Origin: Toxorhynchites rutilus septentrionalis
Taxonomy: Eukaryota; Arthropoda; Insecta; Diptera; Culicidae
Assembly (NCBI RefSeq): GCF_029784135.1
Contig: NC_073745.1
Location: 111,225,216 to 111,289,215 of the forward strand
Direction of reading: 5' to 3'
DNA length: 64,000 nucleotides
A program made the position numbers and the translations under genes. Positions 21,876 to 34,157 of this stretch are shown piece after piece. Each line of letters begins with the position of its first letter. Position 1 is the stretch's first letter. The notes beneath the pieces are model-generated. The model worked only from the letters and a program-made list of their open reading frames with translations. It had not been told where the DNA came from and made no database searches.

Positions 21876-24158
21876 TGTTGAACATCAGAGTAGCTCGTGT
21901 TCATATTTATTGAAACTTAGCCCGAACAAGAAATGATTCACGGTGTGAGTTTCCCATGACTTTTATTATCCTTCCTCGTTTATCTGTTCAGCAATCAAAC
22001 GATTTGTACTCACTGCAGATCATTTGTGCATGTGTTTTACAAGTGAACTATATTGAAATTCCATTCTCTTCTAGGAATCCCTCCTCGACCTTCAACCGCT
22101 CTTCTAGCAACTTGAGTAAGGGTTGGCAAATTTACGGCCACAATCCAGCGCAAAACTATAAAACATATTCCATAATTGATAATCACAAGTTCATAATGAT
22201 CATTTATTTATTTCAGTTGATTCCGATCTGTAGTCCAACAGAGCAGCGACAGCGAAAGCGAACGAGAGCAGTAGAAGAACAAATCGAGACGCACAGGAGG
22301 AATGAACTGGATGTGTCTCTTCCACCCACTCCGCGCCAATTGCCGAAGCGGGGGAAACATGTTCTATATCGCACCAGCGTGATCTCCACTCTCGCGATAC
22401 GGGGAATCCGGCGGGAAGTCTCGCAGTGCTTCGAGACATATTGTAAATCAGAGCGACTCTGAAACAGTCGCATTTAGAAACAGTCATCAGTGGGTTTTCT
22501 GGAGTATTTATAGGTGGAATAAATTCCCATTCCACTATTGACTCAACTGACGATTACGAGGCGAATTGCAGCGAGTATTATTATCCGTTCCAAGGAACTT
22601 CGGACTGGTTGCTGACGAGATGGGATCAGATTGATTCAATTAATTAGCAGGCTCGTGGTGATGAAGTCGGTAATTTATCCTTCTCTGAAACCATCATTCC
22701 GCGTCAGAAGCCTTTGCTGCTAGGCTAATTAGAATTTCTACGAGGCACCTGCTTCCTAAAAACCGGTGACCTCTAATCTAAACGGCGACATCTTATCTTC
22801 CACCTTGCGAACATATCCATTTCAAGCCTCGTAAAATATGATAAAGTTGCTCACATTCGGATCACCCATTTTGTTGGCTTAGCGTCAGCGCGACATTTAT
22901 TTGTTTATTTTTTCCTTCCTCATCTCGCTCGAAATGTTGTGAAATGTACGACCGGCGTAATTCGACTCCTTCTCCCTGCTGAAACTACTTCAAGCTCACT
23001 CAACACAATTTGTTATAATTTAGATGCGCGGTTTCTCCCGGCCAGCTCACAGCTGGATGGATGCTTCCTAATCTAAATTAAAATCTACATGTGCTCTCCG
23101 CGGCGTTTGAAATACGCCCAACCAAAACGGCTGACAAAACCTCTTCATCGGAAACTCCGCAGCCCTACATAACGAACAGGGCGCGCGATGAATCGAGACA
23201 GAGAAAAAAGGGGTAGAACACAAATATGTAGCAACGATCTCCAACCCGAACAGAAACAGCAACAAAAAATGAAACATGGTTCAATTTATTTAATTTACGA
23301 GCCAAATGAAAAGAAAGTGACACTCTCGGGTCCATACGCGCCGAACCAGGAAGGTCTGGGAAGAGTTCAGATTTTAATTATCAGCCGGAGCAGCGGGCGG
23401 TATCCCCGTGCGTATCCCTCGAAATCCTGAACCAAGGGGGCTGTCTATTGACCCAGGATTCCCGTCCAGCTCGAGTGGAGATTGGTGGCGTGTCTCTCGC
23501 TCTGTTCGATTTGTAATTCTTTTTCATCTGTCTGGTAGTTTTAACTTTTTGAGGACATTGTCATTGCATCGCAAATGAACGCTTTCTTGAAGTTACTTCA
23601 AGATGTGCAATATTCAGCTGTTAGCGACTCAATGGTTAAGAATGTTACTGAATGTGTTTTATTTGTATCATTTTGAGATTCAATTTACAACAATTCAACT
23701 TACGTAGCTTATGTTTTTTTTGATATTGTGATTCACTTTAGAATTTGTACTTTTTTGGAAAGACCTTGCGAACCAATTTTTGGTTTTAAGCATTATCAGA
23801 AGTAGATAATGGTGGCTGTGGAACAAAAATATAATCACCTGTGGCCGCAGTTTGTATCTACTGTGTGTTTAGAGGAAGATCTTTCGCGATGCAAACTAAT
23901 AAGGACCCAAATTTCGACATACAGTCAGCTAGTATATCGAATGAATGATAAACATTCTACCATGCACATAGCGGAATAAGAAACGATCTAGTTTTAAAGT
24001 CAATATTTAATTCTTCATAAGATCGAAACCGCTCTTAAGGAACGGCCGACGCCATGGATTGGAACAAATAGTAAATAGTACCACAGGTAACTCTTCCTAA
24101 TTAATCCTTGACAGGTCGATAAACATGTGGTCTTGTGATGTTATGCCGTAAAATTATC
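21876..24158. other. No gene recognised; GC-richer single-copy-looking DNA
   Basis: 22240-23520 is GC-richer than most of the window. Both strands carry frames of 80-170 codons there, but none shows a domain and they overlap each other in several frames, the pattern expected of stop-poor sequence. 22620-22760 contains ATTAATTAG and other homeodomain-like words. It may be regulatory or intronic; inference only. Confidence 0.35.
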
Positions 24159-24455
24159 TTATCGTTTACCATCTTGGCACTCAACAAGATGGGGACTTCG
24201 GGTTGGATTCCCCTTCGGGTCAAAAGTTCTATCCTCAAACATCGCTTTTCTGGCTTGCACTGGTTCAGGGAAACTGCCCAGGATATAGTACGGTGAGCAA
24301 TGGGCATTGACGGTCTCGAAGAAAACCCCCAAATTCCGGAAACAGTTCTGGTGATACGCGAGACGTAAGACAGCAGTATCATGATAGTCCTCCTGCGAGG
24401 TAGTGGGATGGTCGCAGGCCTTGCAGGCTACACCACAAGAAAAAACACTATGCAA
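24159..24455 (-). CDS. Uncertain orphan frame, possible exon
   Basis: A 98-codon minus-strand frame of unusually high GC for the neighbourhood. The translation is protein-like rather than repetitive, with four Cys in the first half (CGVACKACDHP, HQNCFRN, AHCSPYYILG). A possible splice acceptor (GGTGTAG) precedes it at about 24431 and a possible donor (GATGGTAAAC) follows near 24172, so an internal exon of about 260 bases is conceivable. A second overlapping frame (24101-24382) is also open, which weakens the case. I do not recognise the family. It could equally be a fragment of an old transposon. Confidence 0.25.
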   Translation of the reverse strand: MHSVFSCGVACKACDHPTTSQEDYHDTAVLRLAYHQNCFRNLGVFFETVNAHCSPYYILGSFPEPVQARKAMFEDRTFDPKGNPTRSPHLVECQDGKR

Positions 24456-24715
24456 CGAACGATACGCAAGAAGAATTGAACGGGACTAATTAACATATAC
24501 CCAGGGGACGAAAACGGACTCATGCCGAGGCAATAGTAAATGCGATTCGATGCGGATTTCAATGCGTTAAAACGTGTCGTGTAGTGTTTCACCGCGCGTG
24601 AACGCATGTGATGGTTGGCAGATGATTCATAATCGAATTTATGGAACGAAAATAAAAATTCAGCAATTAAATTATTATTTTTGTTTTGTTCGACAAATCC
24701 TAAATTATGTAAATA

Positions 24716-24975
24716 CTAGCTAACCCGACAAACTCCGTCCCGCCCAAAATGTGTTTTTTGTTATCAATAACTTCAAACATTCACGTTTTCTTACTATGAG
24801 CAAGTTCATGGGTCCAATCGTAAAACTGTTCATTGATTGATCTTCTATTCGACCCCGTTAAATTTAACTTTTACTATAAAATTCCTAGTATTTCTAACAA
24901 AACTCATAATTATAATATCAGATTATTTTCAGACACAATTGTCGTTCAAGATTTTTCAAAATTTCGTTCAACCAC
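24716..24975 (-). mobile_element. Helitron-like tail fragment, reversed
   Basis: On the minus strand this ends GTCGGGTTAGCTAG at 24716 with T as the next base, and carries the family tail words CACGTTTTCTTACTATGAGC, GTTCATTGATTGATCTTC and CAGACACAATTGTCG (as read on the plus strand). It is homologous to 18250-18525 and 43990-44249. The 5' part is missing. Confidence 0.8.
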
Positions 24976-25067
24976 AGCGAACCAAACGTAAAGCATTCTT
25001 AAATCAATTTATTGTCATTTATTAAGATATTATTTTGTCATAAACAGCAAAAGTGAGTCAATATATA
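24976..25067. other. AT-rich spacer with short TA microsatellite
   Basis: AT-rich sequence leading into a (TA)n stretch at 25062-25084. No other structure was seen. Confidence 0.4.
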
Positions 25068-25084
25068 TATATATATATATATAT

Positions 25085-25469
25085 AACTTCGAAACTTCGA
25101 TATAACGTACCATCGTTATAACGTACCCTCGATATAACGTACACAATTCCAATATTTTTTTTCTAATAGAACAATGAATTATCTGTATTGTGATGCTAAA
25201 ATAAGTTTTGTACCTTCAATCAATCCCGAAATACAGCTGGTTTTGTAATTCCGGATTCTAAATGAATCATGCTTTAATCAACAGTACGAAGGGAAACATC
25301 ATGAGAAAGGCTGGCTTCGTCTTCTGATTGAAGTTATTCATTGACTTTACTAAAACAGCAACACAATAATGTATTATAGACTACGTTTGTGATGCTTCGA
25401 TATAACGTACAATTCGATACAACGTACAATTTTGAAAGTGAAATGTACGTTATATCGAAATTTACCTGT
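25085..25469. mobile_element. MITE-like element with CGATATAACGTAC termini
   Basis: The left side carries three copies of a CGATATAACGTAC or CGTTATAACGTAC word at 25095-25142. The right side has two more at 25397-25425 and the inverted form GTACGTTATATCG at 25445-25457, followed by ACCTGTA. The arrangement resembles Tc1/mariner-pogo type MITEs with repeated transposase-binding words. Exact ends are uncertain because a TA microsatellite abuts the left end. Confidence 0.6.
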
Positions 25470-26029
25470 ATACCATTCATGAAATTAGTCAAGAGCCGTT
25501 ACCAAATGCTAATGTGTTTTGTAATGATACTATGTTAATAGCTAGCATGGACTAGGTTCACTCTGGCTGCAAAGAAAATAAAGTTTTGCGTGTCTAGCAG
25601 AAACATAATTTTGTTTTTTCATATTTCTAATGGTTCTGAATCAGCATGAATTACAGCATGAAAGGGAGTATTATGTTTGACATCCTGTTTGTAACACGTG
25701 AGAGATAAAATGATAGATTTGATCCGACACAGTCAATTAGTGGGAGCCCAAACTTCAAATTGAAATAAAATGAAAATAGTGTTTTTGGTGCTTGGTTCGT
25801 TTTGGCAGAACCCCGATCATATATAAATATATCCATAGTCAATTTTTCGAATTTTTCTAATCATCTCAAATATTTTCCAAAGTAATATATCATTGTAATT
25901 TGGGTGAAGATAAACTCGCAAAGTATACGGATGACGCAGATCTGATCAGCCGTTCTCCCGTGATGATACTTTACACGTACGTAGGGAAATCCTTCTTTTA
26001 TGTATAAAGATTCTAACTCAGCCATTCCA
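25470..26029. other. No gene recognised
   Basis: AT-rich DNA without second copies in the window or credible frames. Confidence 0.4.
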
Positions 26030-26893
26030 TGCCAAACCGATATAGTGGTTCTCAGATGTTCGTGGAAAGTAGTTATTTTTTCATTAGGATGTCTATTTTC
26101 ATTTTATGGTGGTCCGAAAAATCGACTTTTTCCCCTTTTTCCAATAATGACTTTTTTCAAAAATTCATAACTTGTGAACTACTGAACTGATTTAGATGAT
26201 CGACATATTCAATCAAAGATAAATAGTTCTTTTTTGAAAAAAAATTATACTTGCAAAACTTTATGTTTTGATTATGTCATTATTGATTGTATTTGTTTTT
26301 AATAGTTTTCATGGTCTCGGAACCAAGAGCGATTTTTTAATATTTTTTCTTGAAAGCTGAGGATTTTTATCAAAAATTAAGAGAGGCGTTTTTTTTTGTT
26401 CTTAAGTTTTGATTTTTCAAATTCAACCGATGGTGCAAAAAATCATTTTCCCCTTTTTTAAAAAATTCATAACTTTTGAACTACTGGACCGATTCAGATG
26501 ATCAATATAATAATTTGAAGTCAATGAATTAGTGAGTTTCTTTTTAAAAATACCACACTTGCATAAAAAATTGATTCTAGTTGCAAATATGTAGTATAGT
26601 CACATAGGAATATTGAACGAAAACTGAAAACAAGGTAAATTTGAAAAATCGTAACTCATAAACGAAAAAAGACTCTTTCCTCTCTGGAAATTATGTGAAA
26701 AAAAACTCAGCTTTTAAAAAAAATATAGCGCCCTTGGTCCCGAGACCATCTAAACTATAAAAACCATACAATCAATAATTATAACATTTTTTTAAAGAAG
26801 ATTATTGCCTTTATTGCCTTTAACTTAATATGTCGATCATCGGAATCCTTTCAGTACTTCAAAAGTTAGGAATTTTTGATAAAAGTCATTCTG
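26030..26893. repeat. Foldback repeat, arms about 200-250 bp
   Basis: The left arm at about 26120-26370 (ATTCATAACTTGTGAACTACTGA, then GATGATCGACATATT and ATGGTCTCGGAACCAAGAG) returns inverted at about 26695-26893 (CTTGGTCCCGAGACCAT, AATATGTCGATCATC, CAGTACTTCAAAAGTTAGG). The centre also holds a diverged direct copy (26455-26560). The leader CATTCCATGCCAAACCGATA and GGTGGTCCGAAAAATC recurs at 34990-35160, so the family is interspersed. Confidence 0.8.
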
Positions 26894-27437
26894 GAAAACA
26901 AAATCGCAAATTGCATATTTTCTCAGTACTCCATCAATATGGGTATCAAATGAAAGAACTTGACTAGTAGAATACAGTTATTTATGAAAAATGCCCAAAA
27001 ATGTATCAAAAGAAAGTTCTCGACTAGTAGAACATAGCAGATAATGGAAAATCCAATTTCAAGATGGCCGCAGTCCCCAAACAACTAATTACTTTTTGAA
27101 TGGTTTCATTCAGCTTGACCTGTTTCTATGTATGCTTGAATGTTTGTTGGGTTATCCCACATCAATAGAAAATTGACCCTGTTCCTGTTGAATGATTGAT
27201 CTGAAATTTGGAACTTACATTTAATTCTACTGTCATTAAAACTGCGTATTCCATGATCTTGAAAAATTCTATTTTGCCGCCGCAAAAAAATGGCTGAATG
27301 GCTTGATTTGGAGAATACACTACACTACGAAAAACATAAATTCGAAAAGATCGCCGCCACAAAATGGTCGACTATGTATTTTTTGCAATCCCCTCAATAT
27401 TGGTATCGAATGAAATGATTCACCTAATAGAAAACAG
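26894..27437. repeat. Interspersed repeat family R1, locus B
   Basis: The order GGTATCAAATGAAAG ... GACTAGTAGAA, CAAGATGGCCGCAGTC, CCCACATCAATAGAAAATTGA, ATTGATCTGAAATTTGGAAC matches 7330-7905. It abuts the pogo-like MITE at 27440. Confidence 0.75.
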
Positions 27438-27439
27438 TA

Positions 27440-28171
27440 CAGGTCAGACTCGATTATATACAGGCTAGATTATATGTGATCCGATTATATACAATTTTTG
27501 ACTCGATTATATTCAATTTGGAAAAAAAAATAAATTATATTAAATTAAATTGTTTATATCGATATTTTAGCCAAATTACGAAAAATAGAAGTAGTGCGTC
27601 AAAGAACAAATTGTGGAGCGGTTAAAGAACTTCATTTGAATTGATAAAAAACAATCTAATCTAATATAAATTTTTAGGATAAAATTAATAATAACACATT
27701 AAAAATTATTAACATTTAAGTGTTTCACTTCCAAAATGTTATTAAAATTCACTAATTTAGTTGTTCCACTACTATATCCTGTACTAAATTTTCTCATCTT
27801 TCAAATGAAAGCATCAGAATCGTCTTCCGTGCAGTACTTTTTAATGTGGAGCCAGTATGAAGCAACAGAGTCCGAAACAAAAAAAAATTCTGTAACTCTA
27901 TCATTGTTGAAATTCAAACATATGCGTAGGAGGATTTTTTTCATCAAATATGATCGTCTATCACCTCCTGAGAGAATCTGGATAAATTAATGTTTTTTCA
28001 CGTGAGAAAGGTGTTTTTTGACTTTAAGGTGATGAATCAAAAATCAAATTCCTCTTCTATTTTCAAAAAAACCAAAAATACATGCAAAAAAACAAATGAA
28101 GAAAAAAATGGTTTGACTCGATTATCCGGAGTGAAAAAAAATCATTACTCCGGATAATCGAGTCCGACCTG
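27440..28171. mobile_element. pogo/Tc1-mariner-like MITE, 732 bp
   Basis: The ends are CAGGTCAGACTCGATTAT at 27440 and the complement of CAGGTCGGACTCGATTAT at 28171 (one mismatch). TA flanks both sides (27438-27439, 28172-28173). Several extra GACTCGATTATAT words lie subterminally, like repeated binding sites. The interior has no transposase frame. A relative in the opposite orientation lies at about 51020-51848, and its right part is duplicated at 55266-55583. Confidence 0.88.
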
Positions 28172-28179
28172 TACTTGCA

Positions 28180-29115
28180 AAGCCGATTCCCCCAGACACC
28201 TTGGTTTAGAAGTCTGTGTTGGGGAAATACATTTCAGTCGGAACAAAAATACCCCCAACTATTATGTATTTGCAATGCCGATTTCTCCAACGCTGCTTGG
28301 TTTTGAAGTCTGTGCTAGGGAACACATTTCGGTGAGAACAAAAGTCCCCATTAGAGACGTCGGTTAATCGTTCGATTAATTCAAATAATCGAATATCTAA
28401 AATTATAATCGAGTAATTTTGTATCGAATAATTTAAAATCAAAATATGAGTACATCGAATAATTGTCACTGTAATCGCGATTTATGGAAGAAGGCATTTT
28501 TCTCAAGGTTAATGCATTTTGAGTTTAAGAATTAGGCTATATAATTTTTTTATTCAACTTTTTTTTTTATCCAATAATGGAACATCGACAATCTGATAGA
28601 CCACGCGACCAAAATGACAACATGATACGTGATTATTACAAGAAAAAAATATTCGCTCGATTAATCGAATATTGAAAGACAATTATTCGAATGAATCGAA
28701 TATTGAAAAATGCCCCAACGATTAATCGATAATCGAATAAATGAAAAATTTAGACATCACTAGTCCCCATACTTTCATGTATTTGCAATGCCGATTTCCC
28801 CAAGGATGATTGGTTTTGATGGATGTGTTGGGGAAACCGTAAATCGGGCCATTCAAAACGAGACACTTAGGGTGTTTAGATAACGCTTAACATTTTACAG
28901 TTATTCAATTGCTTATCTAATGAATAATAAGATTGTACTAATTGCGATAGAAGCGTAGAAATGTTCCCTATCAATTGATGCAAAAATCTTTCCGGTCCAG
29001 TAAGAAATGTTCGAGTTCCAAGCATTCGAGATCTTTATTTTTTTTCCTGCATGTTCAGTGTTTAGGTTTTCATTTTACCCCCCCATATACTCCGGTTAGA
29101 CGTAGTCCCACGTCA
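28180..29115 (+). repeat. Interspersed repeat family M (subrepeats plus conserved 3' block), locus A
   Basis: The first part holds subrepeats with GCCGATTTCCCC, TGTTGGGGAAA/CACATTTC and GAACAAAA.TnCCCC. The last ~300 bp (28811-29115) is a conserved block from GTGTTGGGGAAACC through TAACGCTTAACATTTTACAG to TTAGACGTAGTCCCACGTCA. Locus B (35850-36905) has the same order. A 411 bp hAT-like MITE interrupts it at 28352. Confidence 0.85.
28352..28762. mobile_element. hAT-like MITE, 411 bp, perfect 8 bp target duplication
   Basis: TAGAGACGTC at 28352 and the complement of TAGTGATGTC at 28762 form short imperfect inverted ends starting TAG.G, the hAT pattern. GTCCCCAT is duplicated exactly at 28344-28351 and 28763-28770. 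The interior is rich in ATTCGAT/ATCGAAT and TTAATCG words, many inverted to each other. No coding frame is present. The empty site is readable from family M locus B (AAAAGTCCCCCTACTTT near 36546). Confidence 0.92.
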
Positions 29116-29429
29116 AAACTGAAAAACTCACGATGCTTGTTTTTTTACGAAATTTGTTAACGCAAACATTCTATCATAGGTTTTGACTGTCACTTTTTTT
29201 TTGCGAATGCTCAGTATCATAAATTGTAGGCTGTAGCGATACCTGTAAATGATGTTAAAATGAAGCCTATACCTCAAAGAATGTCTGGATTTTCATTATT
29301 AAATTATTTATAATATTGAAATTTAGTACGTTTTCATTTCAAAATAAAGTGTACGGAATTTGAGACAAAACGGCATTCACACTCAAATATCGGAGAGGCT
29401 TGTAGAATTACAACTCGACAAAACAATTA

Positions 29430-29733
29430 CAAATGTTTAGGTGATTTTTTGAAACGCCCTAACTTCGTGGAAAATCAACACACGAAGGCGGGATGTACAT
29501 CATTAAAGCCTCAACTTCAAACTTCGATCGATCAGCTATTGCTATTTGCTGTTGATTCGATTTTCCATTTTTCCCCGATATGTTCAACCACTACATCTAC
29601 ATATATCAATAGATTTTTTTTCGTAAAACGTTCCAAAACTTGAAAAAGGCTTTAAAATTATGTACATCCCATCTTCATGCGTGGATTTTCTACGAAGTTA
29701 CAGCATTTCAAAAATCATCTGAACATTTAGACT
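29430..29733. repeat. Foldback MITE-like repeat, arms about 82 bp
   Basis: 29431-29515 (TTTTTGAAACGCCCTAACTT ... GGGATGTACATCATTAAAGCC) pairs inverted with 29650-29732 (GGCTTTAAAATTATGTACAT ... GAAGTTACAGCATTTCAAAA) at roughly 80-85 percent identity by eye. The ~135 bp loop has no frame of interest. No clear target duplication was found. Confidence 0.8.
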
Positions 29734-30420
29734 TCGCACTTTGTTCCTCCTTTTTTTTGTCGAATGTAGGATGTGATGTACTGAATCCAAAAACGGGATT
29801 CAGAGATATTAAAACATAACCGTAGGTATTTTCAAATACGAACCAATCTATGATTTACCATCACAAATTTTATTCTTGAACTACTAAATAACTAATCCTA
29901 TTCAAAATGCAAATTTGTATGTGAAAGAATAACCCGTTTTCTGGTGATTATGAACACATGCGAACGCATAATCAAATGTGATTGAGTATTACATTTGAAA
30001 CGTTTTTGATCGCGCATCAAAATAATGTCCAAAGTATCTGAGTGATTTATACTGAAAAAAAAACATTTGGTTTTAGTTTGGACATGAAAAAATTGTCACT
30101 ATTTTTTCCCTAGATAAGTCATACTGTGTTGTTTGGATTTGTAGCCAAGTGTATAGTTTCTCATAAAAACAAACTCAACTATATATGCAATGGACTGTTT
30201 AAAAAACACAATTTTAGAAAACACTATATTTTTTCGTATTTTTTATGAAAATTAGGACAATTTTTCAAGAGTCATTTATAGAAAAAAAAAAACGTTGCTA
30301 TAACTCTGATTTTGAATTATATTTATTGATATAAAAAATGTGGGAAATTAGCCTTCAGAAAATATTGTTTTTCATTACATATCCCATTTCTATTACATAT
30401 GCCCATTTTTATTTTTAACC
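29734..30420. other. No gene recognised
   Basis: AT-rich, without frames or repeats having a second copy in this window. Confidence 0.4.
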
Positions 30421-31857
30421 ACTCCGCTATAGGTGGCATTTTCCCGGATGTTTGGAAACTCGCATCAATCACACCGATCTTTTAGGCTGGTAATATGCAC
30501 AATGTGGAAAATTATCGGCCAATTTCGATCCTGAGTTGTTTGGCAAAGGTTCTAGAGCGACTTTTGCATGACAAGATGTATTCAGCTGTTCAACCAATAA
30601 TTTCGGATTCTCAACATGGATTCATGAAAATGCGCTCGACAACCTCTAATTTGATGACTTTCACCAGCACGGTTATTCGCAGCATAGAGAAGCGTTAGCA
30701 AGTAGACGCCGTGTACATAGACTTCTCGAAAGCCTTCGATAAAGTACCTCAAAATCACATCCTATCGAAACTGAAAAGCCTTGGTCTGCCTAGTTGGATT
30801 GCTCGCTGGCTGAACTCCTATTTGTCACGTAGGAAGGCCTTCGTTAAGGTTCATGATACCAAATCTGAGATTTTCGAAATACCATCTGGTGTACCTAAAG
30901 GCAGTCACTTGGGACCTCTGATCTTCGTTTTGTTCATCAACGACGTGTGTGACCACCTAAGTTCCTGTAAGTTGCTATACGTTGATGACATTAAGTTTTA
31001 CCGTACGATCAACTCAATGCTAGATTGCTGCGCGCTTCAAACTGATATTGTTCGGTTAATAAGGTGGTGTCAGATGAACGGCATGCAAGTAAACACAGCC
31101 AAATGTAAGTTCATCACCTTCTCCCGTGGTCAGTCGCCGATCAGATTCGAATACTCGATGAACCAATTGACGCTTGCAAGAGTCGATTCTATCAACGATC
31201 TTGGACTGATGTTAGACAGCAAACTACGATTCAACGAACACATATTCATGTCAATCGCAAAAGCTAATGCCATGTTTGGATTTTTACGCCGCAATACAGC
31301 ATAGTTCGACGACGTTTATGCGCTAAAACGTTGTATTGTTCGTTGGTTCGTAGTGTTCTTGAATATGGAGTACAAATTTGGGATCCATATCATGCTGTCC
31401 ACATGTCACGAATTGAACGAATCCATAAAAGATTCGTAAGATTTGCGTTACGCCGATTCCATGGTCAAGTCCTGACAACTTGCCTTCGTACGAGCAGTGA
31501 TGTGCGCTCATCGGAATGCAAACGCTATCGAGTTGACGAGACTTTTTACAGAGGTTCTTCGTTTTTGACGTCATTCGTCATTATATTGACTGCAGTAGTC
31601 TGCTACAGGATGTCAATTTTCATGCTCCAGCCCGCCAACTTCGCAGTACTAGCCTTTTATGGGTTCCAAGACACCGTACTGCCTAAGGCTACAACAGCCC
31701 GCTTGACAGATGCTGCAGACTCTTCAATGACGTTTGTAGATATTTGGATTTTACGTTAATAGAGTAGTCTTTAAGAATAATATTAAGTGTCCGTAACCAA
31801 TCTGTGTGACTTTGCGTCAAAGATGTTGATAAAAAAAATAAATAAATAAATAAAATG
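30420..31857 (+). mobile_element. 5'-truncated non-LTR retrotransposon fragment
   Basis: Only the reverse transcriptase part and the 3' end of a non-LTR element remain, ending in an A-rich (TAAA)n tail at 31829-31857. The endonuclease half is missing, which is the normal outcome of incomplete target-primed reverse transcription. The family is distinct from the I-clade and Jockey-clade copies elsewhere in the window; I place it near the Jockey/CR1 group without RNase H, with low certainty. Confidence 0.85.
30432..31760 (+). pseudogene. Decayed reverse transcriptase
   Basis: Motifs in order: FPDVWKLASITPIF, NYRPISILSCLAKVLERLL, QHGFMKMRSTTSNLM, VYIDFSKAFDKV, GVPKGSHLGPLIFVLFIND, then LLYVDDIKFY (YVDD in place of YADD) and LGLMLDSKLRFNEH. 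A stop precedes AGN near 30484, a TAG at 30696-30698 separates the thumb-proximal motifs, and another TAG lies at 31302-31304. A one-base frameshift at about 31325-31331 moves the C-terminal part (LVRSVLEYGVQIWDPYHAVH) into another frame, and homology decays further toward 31760. The gene is dead. The missing N terminus is due to 5' truncation. Confidence 0.88.
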
Positions 31858-31859
31858 TA

Positions 31860-34050
31860 CGAATAACTTTTAGCCGAATAAATTGTTTTCAATTTTTCAA
31901 CCATTAGAGCCATTTTTGAGATGACCATTTTTTCAATCGAATTAGTTTTTTAAAATAGATTTTTTAGTGTATTACATGAAATATAATTTAAATGCTTTTG
32001 TTTGTGAGAATTCGGCCAAGTTGTGCAAGAGTCACTCCTATGAAAACTTTTTTGAGCTTTTTGTTTTTGAGCTTTCCTGAAGCAGTCTAGAATGATTTGA
32101 AGAAGTCGAATATGAAAAGATTCTTAATAAGCCAATTTCTCCACATTCATGAAGTTTGAATGAATTCGCGATATCCGTCATATATGATCAAGAGAATTCC
32201 TGCGATTGGGTTTCAGGCGAACTCATTACGGGAGTAATGAATTGTATGATGTATCATGAATTCAACTGTATGTTTCTTATGTTTTAATTTATTTGTCGAG
32301 GCGCTTGTTTATTGGAACTAAAGCAACTTCAACATTACTAGTTCCGTTATATCTTCGCTACTACAAAATGTTCATAGATTCTGAGAGACTACTGTGATTC
32401 CGAGTTGGTGCGAAATCACTCTTGCGAAAGGGTTCATCTTTGTCCGAAGTTGCTTCGCCGGGCAACGAAGTAACTGCCGTTGTTTCATCCTGCCAAAGAT
32501 AAATGTCTATATTTACCCTCTTTATGTTAAAGACTGTCCACCCAGCGACAAGCCAACGACAAGCTCCGATGATGCAGAAAACTAGGAATTTATTTGATTT
32601 GCACACCAAATTTAGTGTTATGACGAGCAATTATTGTTAAAGTTTAATGGAGCTCAACCCATCCTCGCGGAGCACGGAGAGGCTTCCTAATGGCGCCAGG
32701 CCAGCAGTGTGAAGTGTATCTTAGTGCAGTTCCGAACGAGTGAACGAGCAAGAAATGATCTCTCTTACCTGGGCAGTGTAGCATCTCGAATGCGGCGAAT
32801 TCGCAGTTCTGTTTTTAATTAATTGAAATGTTCCAACTAAATCATACCGATTGCGTGGCGGTGAGTAACATAAATTAGAATGAATAAATTCGCAGATTAG
32901 CGTACAGCGGACCGCGCCGGGAATCCCGATCTGTCGAAGATAAGGTCGACCGAGTAAATGTCATTAAGGTGAGGTTTCCGCTGGCCATTAGGTAGACTCG
33001 TTAGTCGCCTGTCCGTGAATGCGCAGAAGAAAATCGACTTAATTGAGATGTCAATTACCTAACAAACGATGAACTCAACACTCGGTGCGATGAGATTTTT
33101 TTCTCATTCTGAGTCCGCCAACTTGGGCACCCATATGAATATGTGACCACGGTGAGGGATGCTGGTGAATTCCTTTGAACCTTCTACACGTGTTCCTTCG
33201 CTGGTTTCAGCGGACCGAAGATTCGCTTCGGTGGGAAGCGGTGGGTTCGCGAGTGAAATAGTAATTTTCCACCTTTTATTTTCGCCGGTTTAACCGATGA
33301 CCGTATGTCGATGGGTATTTCTTTCTCTTGATTTATCATTTCGAATCACCCCGCCGATCACCTTTCGACGGCGGTTTGCAGCGATTATGTTTTCTTCTCT
33401 GGCAATCGATTTGTAAACGGAGGGGCGGTAGATTCCTGCCGCAGAAGCGGGTGATAGATTATTGCCTGCGATCGGTGGACTAGGTTGGCGCAATAATGTA
33501 TGCTAAGATATCAGGAACATTGTGCTTTGGATATGGCAGACGGTTGGGAAGGAAAAAACAAGTTCAAAGTCTCAGGAAAATATTTTTTTAGGAAAACATG
33601 AAAATTTTAAGGATTTTTAGGAAAACATGAAATGAGTTCTTAACTTCCTCTCTTGAAGGTGCAATATCTAGTTAACATAGCGAGAGATTTCAAGTTTGGT
33701 GATACCCCGGTGGAACACAACGGCTATCGATCTCTAGTTCTGGACGTTTGTTGCAATCCAGTACCTTCAGTGCATCTTGTAACTGCAGCAGAACTTATGC
33801 GAACTTATGGACGGACTGCTTGGTAAAAGCTCATAATACAGAATTTCTTTCCAATCCCACCAGACATAGAGCATAAGTTTACGCCGAAATGTGTGTCCTT
33901 ATTTCTAATATACACAGTGTACCCAGTTCTTCTAGACACTCATTCTATTTAACTATCCCTGTACATTCGTTGTGTTTTTCAGTCATAAAGCAATTCCACG
34001 TCACATCAGTAATTTTCCTTTCTAGATGACCAGTTTTAATTATGACTGAT
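31860..34050. other. No gene recognised; GC-richer block 32640-33520
   Basis: 32640-33520 is GC-richer, with several AATTAATT and TAATTGAG words, and looks single-copy. No coding frame with a domain was found. 33980-34050 (AAGCAATTCCACGTCAC ... AATTATGACTGATTTTTTTA) belongs to a small interspersed repeat that also appears at 47790-47950 and 63070-63210. Confidence 0.35.
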
Positions 34051-34054
34051 TTTT

Positions 34055-34117
34055 TTATCAACACACTGCTGTAGTCCTAGCCGAAATATAGCTAGGACTA
34101 CAGCAGTGTGTTGATAA
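34055..34117. repeat. Perfect hairpin, 27 bp stem, 9 nt loop
   Basis: 34055-34081 (TTATCAACACACTGCTGTAG...) is exactly complementary to 34091-34117; the loop is CGAAATATA. It interrupts a repeat whose other copies (47790-47830, 63195-63215) read ACTGATTTTTTTATAAG without the hairpin. Confidence 0.97.
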
Positions 34118-34157
34118 GAATAACAAAATCCTTATCGATCCTTCTGCATTGAGTATC

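Noticed and set aside
21956..22535. Overlapping frames of 168 and 111 codons on both strands
   Set aside because: Mutual overlap in several frames and no recognisable motif; typical of low stop density.
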